A stretch of 64,000 nucleotides of DNA, taken from positions 248,001 through 312,000 of the forward strand of contig VIIQ02000827.1 of assembly GCA_007449985.2 (NCBI GenBank), given 5' to 3'. The stretch comes from Desmodesmus armatus (lineage: Eukaryota > Chlorophyta > Chlorophyceae > Sphaeropleales > Scenedesmaceae). Both the position numbers and the translations under genes were made by a program. The notes under the pieces are model-generated. The model was not told the origin of the DNA, did not search any database, and saw only the letters and a list, made by a program, of their open reading frames with translations. The first letter of the stretch is position 1; each line of letters starts with the position of its first letter. Shown piece after piece: positions 50,201 through 61,618 of this stretch.

Positions 50201-50639
50201 GCTGTTCACAGTACCAAGCCGCGACAAGGCAACCATGAGCTGCTCGCCTGGCTGCACCAATGATGCAGCTGAATTGAGGTGGTGAGTGCACCAGGTGCGG
50301 GGTGCTGGCACCAAAGGGATGCGCAGCTGTTTGACCAGGGGAGCCAGGGCATTGCCCCAGTGGCCACAGGTGGCGCGCAATGACAGGATGTCCGACCAGC
50401 TCAGCTGAGTGCTGAGAGACTGCGACAGAAGACACATCCGCAAATAATCAGCAGCAGGTTGTGCAAAGTGTTGAAGATGCCTGCCCCTATGACATGCCAC
50501 TCCTTGATTTGGCAATTGGAAGGTTGTTAGGCAACGTTGTAGCCGATGGACGATAGCACAGGAGCAGGCTTACTCTGATGAGCTCAGGGGGCAATTCCGT
50601 CATCATCTTCGAGCTGTCCGACGCAATCCTGCTGCTCAT
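41308..50639 (-). CDS. F-box / leucine-rich-repeat protein
   Basis: Supported exons: 50574-50639, 50129-50419, 49857-49915, 49352-49454, about 45171-45309, 44844-45170, 44206-44458, 43452-43581 and 41308-43028, about 1000 residues. The first two exons join into an F-box: ELPPELIRSLSTQLSWSDILSLRATCGHW. Leucine-rich repeats follow, for example LQSLTLIAERIHFY, LPALHSLRLQNVGLG, LQHLALVDCSCLIL, LLKLRHLSLNLS and LTSLQELHVQL, interrupted by Gln/Ser/Asn-rich loops. Such proteins recruit substrates to SCF ubiquitin ligases through Skp1; the substrate is unknown. The intron from 45310 to 49351 holds satellite DNA and a LINE fragment. The frame across 45170 is not resolved: the exon beginning VAALANHPNN reaches a stop two bases out of register with LRRLTIEQAPEK, so an unusual intron or an indel is present. 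TTACA near 41169 may be the poly(A) signal. Confidence 0.8.
45396..45996 (-). other. Two orphan open frames inside the F-box/LRR intron
   Basis: One frame is open from about 45683 to 45396 (..FKSFVDSFARLMLPG, VGFNVDCALNAQLLSKRN..). The other runs from 45996 to 45733 (MCVSSHENMRQYFVG..). Both have more varied amino-acid content than the CAG-rich shadows elsewhere. They could be a transposon remnant or nested gene. I recognise no family, and the first has no early ATG. Confidence 0.3.
46637..47826. repeat. AT-rich satellite / simple-repeat array in an intron
   Basis: The base composition changes sharply to AT-rich. Two long units (about 358 bp apart, starting near 46637 and 46995) share gttggtgaaaccaatctcag.. 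. From 47280 on, units of about 185 bp repeat the block ttaggccgccccacc..aggggacactgagttgagatgtgcctacaatca (seen near 46930, 47410, 47596 and 47779, and again at 49220). (GATT)n and (GGAT)n runs lie at 46848-46880 and 47216-47295. A C-run of about 17 occurs at 46328-46344. Confidence 0.9.
47827..49078 (-). mobile_element. 5'-truncated LINE (non-LTR retrotransposon) 3' end
   Basis: A 371-codon open frame at 47966-49081 reads like the C-terminal part of a LINE ORF2: VPSFRYLGLTVHRC, VMPVMQYGCEVW (post-RT region) and a terminal C-C..H..C knuckle LCCKCALHAVEDEQHVMFDC. The reverse-transcriptase core is missing, as expected of 5' truncation. The 3' end, just beyond 47850, carries TGTAACATCCAATTA, a chlorophyte poly(A)-type signal. 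The insert is flanked on both sides by caatca (47821-47826 and 49079-49084), a possible target-site duplication, and interrupts the satellite array. It is in the same orientation as the host F-box/LRR gene. Confidence 0.8.
49085..49300. repeat. Continuation of the satellite array right of the LINE
   Basis: The same roughly 185-bp unit resumes (tttgagattggcctaat.., then ggccttagcccgcctcatcag..ggggacactgagttgagatgtgcctacaatcaattt), showing that the LINE landed within the array. The unit is followed by unique sequence and then the F-box/LRR exon at 49352. Confidence 0.9.
49680..49835. repeat. AT-rich gaattgaa-type simple repeat
   Basis: Imperfect gaattgaa / gaactgaatt runs with a gattgattgatt stretch, related in composition to the nearby satellite. 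It lies in the intron between exons 3 and 4 of the F-box/LRR gene. Confidence 0.85.
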
Positions 50640-51883
50640 GGTGGTTCCAGACTTCGAGCTGTCCGACCACAGTTCTGGGTCATGCTGTATGCATGCATAT
50701 GGAGATGACGTGCGCAAATCAAGACAATGCAACACAAGCCGCATGGCTGCAGGTGCACGGCGCTTTGGAAAAGCCGTTGAGAATGCGTTTCGGAAGTCAA
50801 CGTGACAGAGCGTAACGGAATGCAACATGCTGGACAACAGGCCGTCGTGCACTGTGATGTTGATGTAAATCAGCGATTGGCTGACCTATACTGCAGCTGT
50901 TGTACTTGAGAGCACTTGCAAGTGCAGGATATGTGCTGCTAGGACATGCAAACGTTTCAAAACAGGCTGCTGATCTTGGCATGCAGTTCACTTGAGAAGG
51001 GTGCACCACATGGCCACGCAACTGCACCAGGAATTGGAAGTGCCCTAGGGCCTCATGATGTGTTCATGTTGTGCATGGTAACCAAGTGCATGCTTACGTG
51101 CCACAGACACAACTCCGTACGTCGTTTCTGCTTCGGTGGGTTTAGATACTGGAGGGTCCTTGGTATGCATCGACACTGCAGCGGAGCAGCCGGGCTGTCC
51201 AAGTAGTCAACGTGGCCAACGATAGCTCAGACACTACCTGATATTGTCAGTTACCAAGTACAGGCAGGCACGCCGGGGTGTGTGGAGAGGTGGTACCACT
51301 GGCGTAGGCTGGACAAGAATATATTATCCCACGCACCGCTCCCCAACAAGTCATTGGCTCAGGACACACCCAGCACTGAGAACAAACACCTTGCAACACA
51401 AACAGAAGCAGCACCACTGCAAGCGTGTATCTGCACAAGGCAAAACCGTATGTTGCTGTGGATAAGGGCCACAACCTGAAACACATGTCTTGATAAGCAT
51501 CTTCAAGATCAGTAAAAGGATCTTGAACACCTTTGTAAACCTTCAGCCATCTGCAAAGCGGATGCATGTACTGTACACCCTGCTAGGCGCATGGCAGCAG
51601 GTGGCAGTGACTGGACAAGCCTGCCCACCACCCTAGCCAGCGCACCATGCCACAGCACAGGCCGCATGGGGTAACAAGTCAAGAAGCTTATGATCAACTA
51701 GACACCATGAAAGGCAAGAAGCACAACGACGCATCCCCACTGCAGGCCAGCCTTCCATTGCATGCCTGCAAATACTGTACACTACTTGAGCGATCAGCAT
51801 TGACATGTGCTAAATCAACTCTCATTCAGTGCAAAACACATGCGCAGGGTTCAGACAAGCCCTGCCATCTGCTGCTGCAGACC
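50640..51883. other. Intergenic gap, F-box/LRR promoter side
   Basis: Presumed promoter and 5' UTR of the F-box/LRR gene plus the 3' flank of the permease gene. A 15-bp segment (ttcgagctgtccgac) is repeated at about 50607 and 50655, the first copy within exon 1. No further gene is recognised. Confidence 0.5.
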
Positions 51884-54800
51884 TTACACAGGTGGTCCGA
51901 AGCCAGACCCATGCGACCTGATGTTCTCGATCAGGCTGTGCACGCTGCTGTAGAAGCCTGCTGCAGACAGCAGCAGCGAAGCTGGGATAATCAAGTGGCA
52001 GAACCACAGCTCGGCCCTCCGCATGCTGCTGCCCAGCAGCTTCAGGCCAAACCAGCACGGCAGCGTGTAAGCGCACACCTGCAACAGCACACCACAGCAC
52101 AGCACATCAGACGGGGGAGGTTCATGAGGATGACTGATATCGAGCCCCACCCTCCTCCCTCACACTATTTGCCAGTCCACATCCACAAACGCATCGCAAG
52201 ATGCTGTTCACTGAGGCGCAGCTGTCTGCCTGCAGGCATGGTTCAGGCAGAATCACCTGCACATCATGCCCCCCTGAGCCTGTGGTGTCCTACCAACTTG
52301 CTGCGTGTCATTACAGAGAGTCCATGCAGAATCAAACCAGCGCCATTCAGGAAGGATGGTGCAGCAAACAGCAATGTGTGTGGCAACAGTCCCACCCTTC
52401 CTCACCAGATATGTTGAGCTGGCCACGATGCCCACCAAGCTGCTGAAGTAGGGGACTGACATGCTGATCAGCCAACTATACAGCACCACAAATACGCTGG
52501 CAACCAGCCAGCGCCACCGGCAGTGCTGCGCAGCAGAGCGCGCCACAGCAGACTGCTCGTGGCCCACGGTGCGGCCCAGCAGCACCAGCAGGTTGTGCGT
52601 CCTGCGTTGCGCAAACATCACCAACACACATGCAAACAAGAAGGGTCGGTGCACTGCCAGGAGTGAGAAGTGCGCGAATAAGAAGTGCAGGTCCTGAGTG
52701 CTAAGTGATTGTCCACCTGACCAAGGAAGCATCAGTCACACATGCCCTTGCATGGTCAAAAACATCAGCAGCCACATGACTGATCCAACTGCCTGCCATT
52801 CTGCCACACTGGCATACTGCGCCCCCTGCAACTGGGCAATGACCTCCCAGTGACGGAACATGTCCATGCTCAGGTCATCTGGTGGTAGCCAACACCCAAA
52901 CTCACCAGCAGCGCTGTACATATCAGCACACAGGTGCTGCTGAATACATCCAGAGTGCTCACCCTTCTCCCTCTCCAACCCCACAGACACCATACCCCCT
53001 TACACCCCGTCACCCCCTCCTTAGCCTCAGGGTCTGGGTTGCGCAGCAGCTCATACACAACAATGCCAATAGCTCACCAGACATTGAGGTTGACAAGGTA
53101 CTGTGCCAGTGCCTGGATGAGGATGCAGCCAGCTGCCAGCCTGGCCAGCGGGCTGTCCCCTAAGCTGAAAATGACAATGTCAGCAACGTTGAGGCCCTTG
53201 GACCAGTAGCCAGCAGACGCAAGACCAGCATACCTGCAGCAACGGGCCGGGCATGGAATACACACACACCTGAAATGCTGCAGGTGCAACCGCTGAAAAG
53301 AGCCAGTAGCAGTCATTCCAACAACGTCCGCCTCAACTTGAACATGCAACCAAATACTGGCTGCAGCTGTAGCTGTTTGCAGTGACTGAAGGCATGTCAT
53401 GTGTGTACTCGTTGCTGTGCACACATGCAATGCACAGGCTCCACCCCAAGGCAACGGCTGCTGTGAGTGAGATGCTGCTGTATGTTGGCGCAGGCAGGCC
53501 CAGCACATGCTGCCGCGCTGTTGTTGCGGACTCACAGCGTGGTCATCATGAGTGTGCAAACACTGATGGCCCTGAAGAAATGTGTGGGCACCTTCATGTC
53601 CGTCATCAGCTCTGCAACACCGCAACAACAACGAAGGAGGCAGCACCACGCACCCGCGCAACTTCACTCGATGGTGCAGCCTGACAGACATGCAGCAGCC
53701 AACTCTAACACACAGGGGGTCTGCTGACAAGCCTGCATGCGCTGTGACCTCAAGCTGCCGGCTGAAGGCTGCCCTTCCAGGTTTCTGCAAGTGGCGGCCT
53801 TGTCAGATCTGCTAGGTGTGCAGGCGACTATCCATCTGCCCACAATGCGTCCTGGCAACATTGCTTAGCAACGCATGCTGTTGATGGGTTGCTGGCAGGC
53901 TGGGGCAGGGTCAGCAGCATGCAACGTTTGACAAGCTGCCAGATATACACCCTCACAGGGTCTGCCTGCCAGCCACACGCCCGGGCCACAACACCTTCCC
54001 CTCGCCCCCTGGTTTCACCTGTGAAGGCAAACTGGCCTCCATATGCAAAAACCATGTTGAAGATGGCCACAAGCTGGCGCTCGTAGTGCCCGCTGACCCG
54101 CACCATCTCCGTCTTTGCCTCAGGGTCTGGGTTGCTGATTAGCTCATACACAACAATGCCGATAGCCACCAGCTGGGCTGTGGTGCCCGTCAGGAAGAAC
54201 CAGCTGAGGCGCGCAAGGGCGCGGATCTGCACGGACACACACGCAGATCGCACGAGTGTTATGGCCTGAGGCTGGCTGATGCGCATGGCAGAAGAGGAAG
54301 GGTTGGGGCAACTCTTGCAGGCTAGCACCAGGCGCATGTTTTGCAGCATGTCCGCCAAGATTGCAGAGCCTGCCTGTTGCATGCAGTGGCCACATCGCAT
54401 TGCATGAGCAAGGGAGGCCAGGACCTGAACAATACGGTGCTGGAGTTTGGTCAATGCAGAACCCAGGAGAAACATTGGGCTTGGTTTGAGACTCAGCACC
54501 ACATTGTCTGTGTTGCAGGAATGTGCAACATGTACGAACGTATTGCGTAAGACACTGCAGGGCGCTGCCAGGGCCGTACCTGCGTTGCGATTGCTGCCAT
54601 GACCATCACAGCCAGCCCACACTGCCACATGGGTGGTGCTGACGCGCCCAGCGCATGCTGCAAGCTCTGTGTTGCTGCCAGGTGCAGGATCACACAGCGA
54701 GTGGCGTCCAGCGAGTAGATGATGCCGTACACGAGGTTGCGCCCGCGCGCCCCTGCTGCCTTCTTGCCGATGTCGCCAAACAGCACTGCACAGTGGCAAA

Positions 54801-55785
54801 AAGGCAACGCGTGAGGTGCAGTGGGGACCGCTGCTTAAGGGGCCTGAAGATTACTGCTACGGAAGCAAGGGGACGCATTGACTGAGTGCCAGAGGATGCT
54901 TGCTAGCAGGCAGGCGCCCTCTGCGGTACAACAGCTGCTTGTTGCTCATCCCTGGCGCACCCCACACCAACTGGCATGCGTAATGCCTGACGACAGGCCT
55001 TTCCTGCAGGACGCTTGCTGCAAAAGGCGCACCTGCTGTTGGCACGGCCTGGTACAGGCGTGAGAAGAGTGAGCCCGAGTAGGTTGTCAGCACGGCTAGG
55101 GAGAAGGTGACAACCAGCGCAGGGACCCAACCTGCAGGACAGCACAGGCAAGGTGTAGTGTTGCCCAGGCCCCAACAAGCTGACCTGTGTGTTGTCCAGG
55201 TTGCATCGATTGAGCTAGGGCTGCTCCAGAACAATACTGGCTGTCTGCCACTACCCATAGCCGTCCATCTGCTGTGTGCATGCTGCTGTCTTTGCTGCAG
55301 CTAATGCTGCGCTGCGCTGCACAGCTGCATGTAGCCGCTGGTTGTTGCGGCTGATAATTGCTCACCTAGCCGCGCATATGAGGATGGGAACAGCCACAGC
55401 CCCCACCCCAGCTGCAAGGATAGCAATGCTGCTGTTGTTTGCTGCCATGAGCACCTGCAGCATACACAGGAAATAGATGCAGACCCTGTGTCAGTATCAA
55501 CACATCATACAGGACACACAGTTGCAGGCATAAGCAGCTGCATGATCACTGGTAAAACCCTTTCAAAAGCATCAAGTTATATGATACCACTGCCAGGTTG
55601 AGCCAGTGCATGTTCCACGGCCAGCAACGGCACGCACTGCTGCATGTCTGAGAGGGACGTAAAGCGACTGACCTGTGCTGACAGTGGCCCTCCTTCTCAA
55701 ACGGGTCATCCGACCCAATGAGTAAAGGCTCCTCGACGTCAACCAATGCATCTGCAGATGCATTGGACTCTGCGTGCTCAGGCAT
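51884..55785 (-). CDS. AAAP-family amino-acid / auxin permease
   Basis: Eleven phase-matched exons: 55673-55785, 55366-55454, 55033-55131, 54580-54785, 54019-54226, 53536-53611, 53078-53233, 52906-52939, 52742-52825, 52406-52693 and 51884-52078, about 520 residues. This is a proton-coupled amino-acid transporter of the amino acid/auxin permease family. The N-terminus is acidic and cytosolic (MPEHAESNASADALVDVEEP). The first helix is LGWGLWLFPSSYARLGWVPAL. Further membrane helices follow, with FAYGGQFAFTGELMTDMKVPTHF (the conserved unwound helix 6-7 region) and LYSWLISMSVPYFSSLVGIVAS. The last exon encodes a final hydrophobic pair and a hydrophilic tail (IENIRSHGSGFGPPV). Plasma or vacuolar membrane cannot be decided. 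The stop lies in TGTAA (GTG TAA), a poly(A) signal. Confidence 0.88.
53024..53072 (-). repeat. Relic copy of a permease exon fragment in the next-but-one intron
   Basis: About 50 bp match 54114-54166 in exon 5 (IGIVVYELISNPDPEAK becomes IGIVVYELLRNPDPEAK). The copy starts six bases after the donor of exon 7 and has no acceptor of its own, so it is unlikely to be spliced in. Confidence 0.75.
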
Positions 55786-56496
55786 GCTGTCAGCAGTGGT
55801 GTGCCAGTGGGTGGTGCAGAGCTGCTGCTGGGTGGTAGAACTTGGGCTGGTGCAGACTGCAGGCACACCATGGGGAGCAACAAGCAGTTTGAAAAAAAGG
55901 CGTCAATGCATATGTGTTGGTGGGCAATTGACAGCCAGCCTACATCTGCAGCAGCAGGGAACCCTGACACAGGTTGTTCTAACCCACTCCAACCTTTGCA
56001 CTGCCCTGCACCACCCAGAGACCCCAGGCAAGGATGTGCTTACAACCAAAAAATCCAAAGTTGCACACCTTGTGTGCTCCGTTCCTTCGCCGGTCTCCGG
56101 CGACCGTCAGCACTGAAATTGGAATTGGAACTGAAATCCCAGGACCACTTGCAGCGCCCTGTGCCAAACAAGCTGAGTAGCAACTGTAGGTTGACCTCGG
56201 CGTCCTAAATCAAGGGAATGGGGGTCTTAGCTGCCCCCATTCGTTCTCAACCGCTGTCACACGAGTGCCAGAGAATGACTGGCACAGGCACGACAGCTAC
56301 AGGGCGCATTTGCAGCAACTTAGAGTGTGCAGAACGGTTTATGGGGAAACATGCAGGCTTGTGCTGGCTGCTGGCTTCATCGATACTTTGGGATCCAAGG
56401 CAGCAGGAAGGAGAGGCAGACCGGCTGGATGACGGTGCTGAAGGACAACAGTCTCTGAGCTGCCGTTCAAACACATGCGGGTAGTCTTGAAGATCT
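55786..56496. other. Upstream region of the permease gene
   Basis: Presumed promoter and 5' UTR. Open frames here lack codon character and splice partners. No gene is recognised. Confidence 0.45.
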
Positions 56497-58057
56497 CTAT
56501 AGCCAAGCAACTGGCTGAAGGGAGGCAGGGGGGCCCTTGATCAACTCCAGGAGCGACGGTGACAACTGCAGCCACCTGAGCAGATGTGCAGGAAGTATAG
56601 AGGATGCCCTGCCACCCATGCAGTCATTTCTATTTCGATTGCCTGCACCGCTCCAACAACTGTAAGATTGCTGGCCTTCAGTGACACAACAGACAGTTGG
56701 GCGCAATGCATGAGTTTCCAGGACGGACGCAGCGAGGACGCACTGTTTTGAGAAACCACATACACAAGTGGGCCCCGTAGGACGCAGTCGCAGACCCGTG
56801 GAGGTGTCGTGCTCAAAAGCCACAATTGCTTTACTGTAGCTGGTGTACAACACTGGTACATATCGCCGCACTCCACAGCCCGCGCAACTCAGCTCACAGA
56901 CACAGATGCCACTATGTCCCGCCTCTTGTCATCATCATGGCAACCAACAGGGGGCCTTGTGACACCTGCGGTACCTGGCACAGGGCATCTTGCTTCCCAT
57001 GACAGCACAGTTGGCACCAACACTCTCCATGACCGCCTCAGAGGCCACAGCACACTACGATGTCAAGCCATGGCCCATGCACAATGCTTCAATGCCCATA
57101 GTCTGCACACCACACTGCAATGTGCTGCTACAAACAAAGTCTGCAAGGATCTGCAGCACTCATGCAATCCTGTATGCTGCAGCACGGCCTGACGCGCAAC
57201 ATAGACACCAAAGCACCACCTACAAGCACCACCTTTGAAGGGGGCATTCAGCTGCCAAGCACACCAGACTGGCTGGTGGCAGCAGCAGCACATAGAGGCA
57301 ATCTTTCCTGGGAATTGGTGGTGTTGAAAAACACCGCTTTGGGTGGGGTGGGGTGCTGCAGATGTGCTGGTGAGCTCAGCAGCACCTGCAGGCCCCGCAG
57401 CAGCTGTGGACAGCAACTGGATGTCAAGTCTTGCAGCAGGTGGGCAGCCTGGTGTGCTGCCTGGCTGAGACACCCCCAACTGAGGAGGGGGCGAGGGCGG
57501 CTGACAACTGCTGTGATCACACCCCTCATGATCATGAAGGGCGACATCTGATGGCCGTCTGGCCCTGGGGCTGCAGGGGCTGCAACAAACAGGTTCCTGC
57601 ATGACAAGAAAGAAGTAGGGAGCACTGCTGCAGGCCAACCAGCAAGGAGTCCCTACCTGCTGCACGCGTGGCTGCACGCTGCTCCAGCTCAGCTGCTGCC
57701 AGTCCATAGCAGTAGGTGCTGCTCCAGCCTCCCTCCGCTGACTGCTGCTTTCTGGTTGGAATGAATGAGAATTAGGAAGACTATCAACCCAAGCTGTGAG
57801 GGCACGGAGGCCTGGAGCATGCGAGCAAGAACAGTAGTGCCAGCTGGTGGAAGGTGAGTCTGCCGTTCCACGGCTCTGCAGGTGCCCTGGTTGCACCGCA
57901 TGCCGCTAGGCACCCCAACACCACCTAGGGAGCCCATCCAAGCGACGAGTGCGCTGTAGAGGGCTTTGCAGCCTCGGGCTCCCCACCGGTACGCAACACC
58001 GGTACCGCTGCTGAGGAGTGCGAAGTAGCCCCGCAGGACAGGAATGGACCGTTCCAC
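56497..58057 (-). other. Possible unrecognised minus-strand gene
   Basis: Three segments look partly coding and splice in phase at one point. 57690-57780 (..GGWSSTYCYGLAAAELEQRAATRAA, donor GTAGGG) joins in phase to the segment starting near 57583 (APAAPGPDGHQMSPFMIMRGV..). Separate blocks are 57880-58050 (VLRGYFALLSSGTGVAYRWG..) and 56600-56871 (RYVPVLYTSYSKAIVAFEHD..). No family is recognised and the complete model cannot be built. A 16-bp direct repeat (ccgttccacggctct) lies at about 57865 and 58049. Confidence 0.3.
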
Positions 58058-59738
58058 GGCTCTAGGATGCCTTAGGCATGCTTATGCGGATGAAACCGAC
58101 ATAGCAGCGACACCCCATGCCGCTGGGCCACGACGGGAGCTTGCCTTGGAGAACTGTGCCTTTGTGCACATGTACAATGCATACATGTGCACGACACAGC
58201 CTACCGATGCCCCCGCTCCCTGCCTGCGGGTCCACAACTCACGAGAAGGAGGGTGCTTGAGGAAGAAAACTCCAAGGTGTGCAAAACAGAAAGGGTTGTT
58301 GATGGGTCACGCTGATTAGATGGTAACTACATTACAAGAAAGAAACATGCTTGAGTGCTGAAGGAGTTGGCCTGTGTCGGCTGCTAAGTAGGCAAACTGG
58401 CTGGCAGCTGCTGTGGTTTGGGCCAGCAGGGTTTTGGCATTTGGGCACGCTTGGGGATTTGCCACCGATCATTTTTTGTCTGAAGCGCATCCATCCTAGT
58501 CGCAAGTAATCGGCAGCTGGGGAAGAGAAGGGCCTGGTGGGGTGCTGTAGAACCTTGGATGCTTGCATGCCCCAACAGTGTGCCCCACGGACCTGCTTGT
58601 AGGGGGGGGGGGGCTCTGGGTCTGTGAAGGTGTCGTAGTTTGGAGAACAGCTTGATCCACAAACTGTCTTTTCAGGACAGCATACAACGCCCTAGATGCT
58701 CACAGATGCTTTGAGAGCAGGGGAGTGTAGACTGGGCGCAACCCTTCTCCGTCCATACAACAGCAGGAGGCTGCAGGGCAAGTCGTACCGCACTGGACAG
58801 TCCTAGCTGACAGCAGCAACATCACCAGTGGACGCCCATACCACGCTTCCCCCTCCCCCCCCCCCCCACCATTTTGCCAAGCTTCCGAAGCACCTGGCAG
58901 GCTGGGGTGCACCAGCACGTGCTGGCTGTGCCATGCCTAGCAACAGGCGGATCAGCCCATGTCATCCCTTGCCCACGGTTTTCCCATTGACCGCAGTTGG
59001 AACCCAACACTCATATACATTATGCTGTGCAATCAAATGGTCCCCTGTAACTAGCCTGGTGAAATGCAGGCTGAAAGGGCTGCAGTGCTCTTCAAAAGGA
59101 GAGGAAGTACACTGTAGAGTGGACAACAGCAGCATGATATTGCCTCAATACTTGTAGCACCACACCACAGCCACCGCTCAAGCCACCACACATTTGTCTG
59201 CTAACGTTCTGGAAGTCTGAAACCCACGAGTAACTCTCCTACCAGCTATGCGGCCAGCTGTTGCCCCTGTGTGCCTCAAGCTCTGTGCTGGTGAGGCCAT
59301 GCCTGGCCCGGCGGCAACATGTCACAACGGTTGGCATCGATTGTATAATATGATAACATCTGATTATCAGATGTTGCCGCTGGTGGTGATGGCTCCCTGG
59401 GACCATTTTGCTTCTGTGGGTGACCACCAGGGGCGGCGCACTCACACCGGCTGGCCAGGCACAGCGCAAACAGCAAACCCAACTGCCCGGGGGCCTAACC
59501 CCCTGTTGGGGTGTGTTCTTGCTTGAGTCAAGCCCTTGACCCTGAGGCAGGCAGTCAGGCAGGCAGGGTGGTGTCTGCTGTGTGCATGACTGTGGTGATC
59601 GTGTTTCCCACGGCGGTGCAGACTTTGCAGGGCTCACTGCATGTCTCACTGCAACTCAGTTGCAACTTGCCTGAGGCTCAGGGGTGGCCTTCACGCCTGA
59701 TTTGTTTGTGAGTAGCTGCGCAATTTGCGAAAGTCGCT

Positions 59739-59770
59739 GTGTGAACGTGCTGGTACCAGCACGTTCACAC
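59739..59770. repeat. Perfect 32-bp palindrome
   Basis: gtgtgaacgtgctggt is followed directly by its exact reverse complement, with no spacer (centre GGTACC). It could form a 16-bp hairpin in either strand. Confidence 0.97.
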
Positions 59771-59771
59771 T

Positions 59772-59811
59772 GGTGTCAGTGACAGGGCACCGGTGCCCTG
59801 TCACTGACACC
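59772..59811. repeat. Perfect 40-bp palindrome
   Basis: ggtgtcagtgacagggcacc is followed directly by its exact reverse complement (centre ACCGGT). It lies one base after the 32-bp palindrome. Confidence 0.97.
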
Positions 59812-61618
59812 CGGTGGCACCACGATAGCCTATCCGATTCACGAATGGTTCAGCTGCTGGTGCGTGAATCAAGATTGGGCTACATATGTGCGCCGGGGCG
59901 TGTAGATAGGCAGATGACCGGGAGTGTGGACACACCAACAAAAGGTGGCTTGCCCTGTGTGTTTTGGTGCGGTGCGCAGGGGGGCACAGCACCCCACCAT
60001 ATGTGCGGCTTGTGAATGCAACGCTGTAACAGTGGTGGTATGTGCTGGTGATGTTGTTGCATTGTTGTTCAGTTCCATTTCAAATGCACACGGTGTGCTT
60101 TGCATCTGTCACACAGCTGTAGTTCAAGCACAGGTAAGACTCTTACTAAAAGACAGGGCCTGTCAGTGACGTCCATTGTGCCGCCAGCAGTTTTGCACAC
60201 AGTGGCAAGTGCACTTGCGTGCACATGTGTTGCGGCTGGCACAGTGTGTGCTGAGCAGTCTTTTGTACGGTAGGAGTCATGTAGTTGAGCAGTTGTGCAT
60301 CCTGGTCAACCTTTCCACGCCGTGCACAGCATATCGCCAGCATCAGAGCTGCAAAGTGTGCTTCATTGTTGAGATGTGCAATTATTGGTGTGACGTAACA
60401 TCACTGCCATAAGCTGACTCTGAGATATCCTCTGCAACATCAGATTGTCACTGTCAACTGCTAGTTACAACTGCTAGCTACAACTGGTATCCACATTGCT
60501 ATCCACTCGATATTATACAACACCTAACGCCCAAGTGTGCTCAACCCATCGAATGGGATCATTGCACTCCAAGTGCAGAGTAAACACAGGCTGTGTCTAC
60601 ACACAAAACCACCACATGGTAGTCATTGCCAACCAACACAAGCAACAATTGACTGGACCGGTGGCATGCCTTATTTCCCCGCTGAACAACCAATACAATG
60701 CTCAAACACCCTCAAAACTGCACTGACGATGCTGCAAACTGCAAGCAGCCATCCACACAAGCATAATGTACATGCATGTCTGCACACGCTTCACTACAAC
60801 CGGCCCCATGGGCACGGCCTCATGCGCTGTACCAGAGCTGAGCATATAAGAGATCATGTGCCAACAGCCATGAGGCATGCCAAATAGGATGACAAGTGCA
60901 CACACACGGGCCCACAGGGGCTGTGTTTTTGAAGCGGCACCTGCTCACACAGCTGTTGCAGGTGCTGCATGCACTCCTTGGTTGCCGCGCAGCATGTCCC
61001 AGTGCATCTCTGCAGGGGCCCGACGGCAGAGAGTTCCACCACTCAGCAGAGGTAGTGCTTGCGGGTGCCATGGTGTTGCAGTCACACTGCACAGCAGCAC
61101 GTGGCAGGCGTAGGACATGAGGCATGTCATTGGATACAGTGTGCGTTGTGCTTGAAACTTTTGAGTTGCGTGTGTTCAGTTTGCAGTACTTGCATGCGGT
61201 TGTGATCATGATGGGCACACCCCCTGAATCCAACACGACAGGCTGACCTGGTGATGAGACATGTCATGCATGTGTTGAGCACAAGGAAGTGTATGCCATA
61301 CATGATGTGGCGGCCACATGCAAGGCATAGACACGAGGCACGCACATTACTGTGCACTAGTGCGCACTAGTGCGTCTCAGAGTCAACAGGCTGTCTGACA
61401 GCCTGCGTACACCCACCAGTCACTGGACAAGTTGCTCATGCTGCATGCCACACACCGCCACTGCCCTCTGGGTGACAGTACCCATATCCTGCCCTGACAG
61501 CTTGACTTGAGCCTGTCATGCTGTCCTGAACCTGGTAAGCTCTGTTGCATTGACGGCAGTCACCCTGCGTGGCTTTTCCCCTCCTCACCTCATGGACGTG
61601 CTCATCAAAGCACTTGTC

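Larger units (their letters stand above)
58058..61235. other. Long unrecognised, mostly non-coding stretch
   Basis: I see no convincing exon chain on either strand over about 3.2 kb. Structures present are G or C runs at about 58602-58612 and 58852-58867, two perfect palindromes at 59739-59811, a weaker inverted repeat gattcacg..cgtgaatc at 59836-59870, and a short direct repeat around 60455-60487. Confidence 0.5.
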
